64,000 bases of DNA. Source: JAGOEX01 sp964630905. GTDB taxonomy: Bacteria > UBP6 > UBA1177. Below are positions 61,159 through 64,000 of the stretch, piece by piece (position 1 is the first letter of the stretch; each line of letters starts with the position of its first letter). Position numbers and translations under genes: made by a program. The notes under the pieces were generated by a model that saw nothing but the letters and a program-made list of their open reading frames with translations, was not told the origin of the DNA and searched no databases. The stretch covers positions 1 to 64,000 of the forward strand of contig CAZVWR010000008.1 of assembly GCA_964630905.1 (NCBI GenBank). Reading direction: 5' to 3'.

Positions 61159-64000
61159 ATGTTTAGTAAATTCAAGGTTTTTTTTATTATTCTTGCAGTC
61201 TTTATCTTTGTCGTGTCATGTAACGACAATAAGAAAAATGATAAAGATGATGTTCAGCTTTTAGACAGCGACACTGTTTCAGATGAAGAGATCGATGAAC
61301 CCGTAACAGATGAACAGCCGGATGAATTGACTGACGACCCGGTAATTCCAGTTGATGAGGATGAGGTTGCTGATGAGGATTCTGTAGAACCTGCAACAGG
61401 TGTTTACGGAACTTTGTTTGTTGAAAGCGGTTCAAAGGAAAATATTGAGGTTTCTCTTTTTGAATGCGGTGCTGAAGAAGCAGTCGCTACATCAAAAACA
61501 GACGGATCAGGCAATTTTGAGATTGAATATGTCCTTGAAAGCTCAAAGACATACTGTGTTGAAAGCAATGATCTTTTCAGTTGTTTTACGGCAGAAAACG
61601 ATGTTCATAAAGCTGAAATAAACCCTCTGACCCATCTCGCATTCATGAAAATGGAGGCTCTTGGAGGTTGTGCAAAGTTAAGAGATGCGGAAAAAGCTGT
61701 CAGAGCATACATGAAAACCGGAACAGGAATATGGCTGGGTGAACTTGACTATTCAGAACTTTCCGGAATTCATGAAGGTTTTGAATCGGTCAAGGGAATG
61801 GTTGAGAAAAGCAAGATAAGTGAAATTACTGAGATTGTTTTAAGTGATATTGAAAAAAAGGGAGAAAATGAATTTATTGAGCTTTTCAATGGTTTCAAGG
61901 TCGTTCCAGAACAGGATGAGGTTATAATTGAAAATGTGACTTCTCCTGTAAAGATCGTTACGGCAGGCGGAAGTGCTGAGGTTTCGCCGGGATTTAATTT
62001 AAAGTGGCAGATACTTGATGAAATAACAGAAAGCGGGTCTGGAGAGATATGGAGTGATAATGCAGGTCAGTATGTTGTGCGGGCCGAACTTCTGATTTCA
62101 ACTGGAACTGTTCCGATATCTGAATCATCCACAACAGTTACATTTTTCAAGATTCAAAAAGAGGGAGTTATTGATGTCAGCGACATGTCTGCCGATATGT
62201 CGTACTGGTTCAATGACAGTTCCGTTGCGGTATTTGCGGCCGGTACAGAGATAAAAAAGAACGATGCCGCAGTTTTAGAGATAGGGTACAAGCTTCTTTC
62301 AAGCGGGGGAGGGTCACAGATCTCAAAGATAGCGTTCTCTCCTTCAGGCACTATTTTCCTGAATGATATGATGTTCATAATGATTGATCTTGACGCAGTA
62401 TTTTCGGGCGATCCGATAATGCTCGGTGTTGAGAGGGTTGACGGAGCGGGTGAAATGTCTGTCCTGAATCAGGCAAGCGGGGACCCGATAATGCTTACTG
62501 CAAGCGGTGATCCTATCATGTTCACGGCATCGGGAGATCCTATAATGAACATCGCAAGCGGTGATCCGATAATGAGCGGAACGATGTCAAATGTCCTTGT
62601 AACCGCAACAAGCCATTTCAGCGATTTTTCAGTGAGGAAAATGTCAATTCCTGTTAAAACTGCTGAAATACTGGACAGATGGGAGAATGACTTTTCAATA
62701 GATGACAGCCCATACAGCTTCATTTATAAGGCAATTGAGCTTTATAAATTGACTGGTGCGGCTGAAATGAAAAAGTTCTTTGCCGGAAGAAGTGAGATCA
62801 GGGAGATAGAAGGTGATATTGACAGAATATTCAATGTTGAAGTCGGAAATATCAGGAATTTCAATATTTTTGAGAACCTTTATTTTATTGATTCGCTGAT
62901 AACGGGATTCACCTCAAGAAAGGCAGGTATAGGAACAGAAAGATACACGGCAGTTTACAATGGGTTTGATATAAGGAATGTCATTTTTGATATGTATCTG
63001 AGCCGGATGAGCTTTGACAGATCTGTAACATTCCCTGATATTCTCAAAAGTTCACTTCTGCCTGCAACATTAATTAAGAAAGACAGGACAAAGTTTCCTG
63101 ACATAAGAAAGTCTGCTGCAAAAGGTATTCTTAAAATGAATCCCGAGGATTTAGATTTCCGATATATCGTATCTAAAAAAGAGGCAATAAACCTTTTGAA
63201 ATATATCAACATTGCGAAAGGCCCTTCATTCGGAGTGCTGAATGGACTGCTTCTTCCGGGTGAAACAGTGTGTGTCTGGCTTTCAGGAAAGACCACGGCA
63301 CAGTGCAAGCTGACTCCCGGTGTTTATTCATTGAACGCTGCCGGTCGTGTGACACTTGACGGGAAGGAGACAGCAGTAAGCAAAATAGAAAATGTTTTTT
63401 CAAGTGTTCTCCGTCCGCTCGATGAAAGTCTGACTGATGGTGAGAAACATGAACTGTTCAGAACACTGTATCTTATTTTGACATATGCTTCAAATGTATA
63501 TGAGAATGGACCCGACATAGTTCTTTTTTCAGAGGGAATAAGGAAAATGGTCGTTGAAATGTTTGACGGAATAGAAAGCAACAGCAAGGCGGTAAAACTG
63601 GTTGACAGCATCAATACTTCTTCAAATACAGTTGCAGTTGTGTCGGGTGTCAAGAGAGAAGAAGTTCCCATGTTCGGCTCAATGACCGAATTTTTTGAAA
63701 AGGTCAATGTTCTTGTTCCAGCAGGTTTCACAGCAGGAGACACGATAGATGTTATTACCCTTAAAATCAGGGGTTATGGATATTCTCTAGTCGAAGGTGC
63801 CGGTCTTGATAACCGTCCCGTGTATGAGATAGTGAACGATATGGGAATCAAGACCTTCACGATCAAAGATGTCGATCCGTCTGATTTTGTTGATGATAAC
63901 AACGGAAACAGATACGCTTCTCTCAAGGGTCTTTTTCAAGATAAGGATCTTGATTCATTCGGTGAGTGTTTCGGTGAAATATCAGTGGTGGTCATTTCTA
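61159..64000 (+). CDS. Large lipoprotein with tandem SGDPIM repeats (partial, runs off the right edge)
   Basis: Open for at least 947 codons from ATG 61159 (CCGGAGGGG just before), with no stop before the window ends. Lipobox FIFVVSCNDN (Cys about residue 21), an acidic Asp/Glu/Pro/Val stretch (about 30-75), a carboxypeptidase-regulatory-like domain with Cys pairs (about 78-150; GVYGTLFVES...SGNFEIEYVLESSKTYC), then unassigned sequence. At about residues 439-474 are four 9-residue repeats ASGDPIMxx. Further Cys-containing domains follow. Envelope protein of unknown role; the C-terminus lies outside the window. Confidence 0.75.
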   Translation, partial: MFSKFKVFFIILAVFIFVVSCNDNKKNDKDDVQLLDSDTVSDEEIDEPVTDEQPDELTDDPVIPVDEDEVADEDSVEPATGVYGTLFVESGSKENIEVSLFECGAEEAVATSKTDGSGNFEIEYVLESSKTYCVESNDLFSCFTAENDVHKAEINPLTHLAFMKMEALGGCAKLRDAEKAVRAYMKTGTGIWLGELDYSELSGIHEGFESVKGMVEKSKISEITEIVLSDIEKKGENEFIELFNGFKVVPEQDEVIIENVTSPVKIVTAGGSAEVSPGFNLKWQILDEITESGSGEIWSDNAGQYVVRAELLISTGTVPISESSTTVTFFKIQKEGVIDVSDMSADMSYWFNDSSVAVFAAGTEIKKNDAAVLEIGYKLLSSGGGSQISKIAFSPSGTIFLNDMMFIMIDLDAVFSGDPIMLGVERVDGAGEMSVLNQASGDPIMLTASGDPIMFTASGDPIMNIASGDPIMSGTMSNVLVTATSHFSDFSVRKMSIPVKTAEILDRWENDFSIDDSPYSFIYKAIELYKLTGAAEMKKFFAGRSEIREIEGDIDRIFNVEVGNIRNFNIFENLYFIDSLITGFTSRKAGIGTERYTAVYNGFDIRNVIFDMYLSRMSFDRSVTFPDILKSSLLPATLIKKDRTKFPDIRKSAAKGILKMNPEDLDFRYIVSKKEAINLLKYINIAKGPSFGVLNGLLLPGETVCVWLSGKTTAQCKLTPGVYSLNAAGRVTLDGKETAVSKIENVFSSVLRPLDESLTDGEKHELFRTLYLILTYASNVYENGPDIVLFSEGIRKMVVEMFDGIESNSKAVKLVDSINTSSNTVAVVSGVKREEVPMFGSMTEFFEKVNVLVPAGFTAGDTIDVITLKIRGYGYSLVEGAGLDNRPVYEIVNDMGIKTFTIKDVDPSDFVDDNNGNRYASLKGLFQDKDLDSFGECFGEISVVVIS
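62473..62580 (+). repeat. 27-bp tandem repeat coding ASGDPIM
   Basis: Four 27-bp units: 62473, 62500, 62527 and 62554. They code ASGDPIMLT, ASGDPIMFT, ASGDPIMNI and ASGDPIMSG; a fifth SGDPIM occurs at about 62404. Third-position changes show the units are diverged but selected at protein level. Confidence 0.9.

Overview
The window is bacterial chromosome from a diderm, fairly AT-rich organism. It has lipoproteins with lipoboxes, beta-barrel-like proteins, a secretin and a BamD-like lipoprotein. Strong GGAGG Shine-Dalgarno sites and sigma70-like promoters of the form TTGAxx-N16/17-TAxxxT are common. A complete gspC-gspN operon, the moxR/DUF58/bat operon, RCC1 and Big_5 (Bacterial Ig-like) surface lipoproteins, Asp/Ser/Gly/Asn/Thr tripeptide spacers and a C-terminal Cys-Gly-Cys tail together suggest an uncultured Myxococcota/Deltaproteobacteria-like lineage. 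That placement is inference. No rRNA, tRNA or CRISPR was recognised, and convincing rho-independent terminators are scarce.

Layout. 0-6 kb: an SMC-like AAA ATPase followed by what looks like the surviving tail of a RloB-type partner, an FMN-binding protein, an AAA_14/DUF4143 ATPase, a threonine/serine dehydratase, a coiled-coil exported protein and dtd. 6-15.3 kb: an accessory region with DUF4349 and DUF805-like membrane proteins, an AAA-ATPase/DUF4276 pair, a Cys-rich secreted repeat protein, an orphan VapB-like antitoxin, a second AAA_14/DUF4143 ATPase lying between two copies of a 25-bp RCC1 gene end, and an RCC1 propeller lipoprotein. This region also carries two kinds of dispersed short repeat: a promoter segment, and a start-codon segment shared by three otherwise different genes. 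15.4-19.3 kb: a ClC transporter with a cytosolic regulatory part and an acyl-CoA ligase. 19.3-28.7 kb: one tight operon of moxR, DUF58, a BatD/DUF4381-like protein, batA, batB, batC, batD, batE, a bamD-like gene and a lipoprotein.

28.8-31.3 kb: a small accessory island with a shortened KilA-N gene, three leftward genes for small membrane proteins, and a RhuM/phospholipase-D-like fusion. 31.4-37 kb: thiI, lipA, a beta-barrel-like protein, groES and groEL. 37.1-50.7 kb: a 12-gene type II secretion operon in the order C-D-E-F-G-H-I-J-K-L-M-N. 50.7-64 kb: genes for candidate surface proteins: a lipoprotein, a DUF11-like protein ending in CGC, a leftward operon with two Big_5 lipoproteins (one of 2012 residues) flanking a beta-barrel-like protein, and a large lipoprotein with SGDPIM repeats that runs off the right edge.

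How they work together. The secretion operon provides the route out of the cell, and the neighbouring surface proteins are reasonable candidates for exported cargo, although nothing in the sequence proves it. The MoxR/Bat operon looks like a complete periplasmic assembly/stress module. The accessory stretches hold pieces of defence and toxin-antitoxin modules, several missing a partner (RloB-like remnant, VapB without VapC, shortened KilA-N), which suggests repeated gain and loss. The most unusual signals are the RCC1-end direct repeat around the AAA_14 gene and the shared start-codon segment on three different genes.
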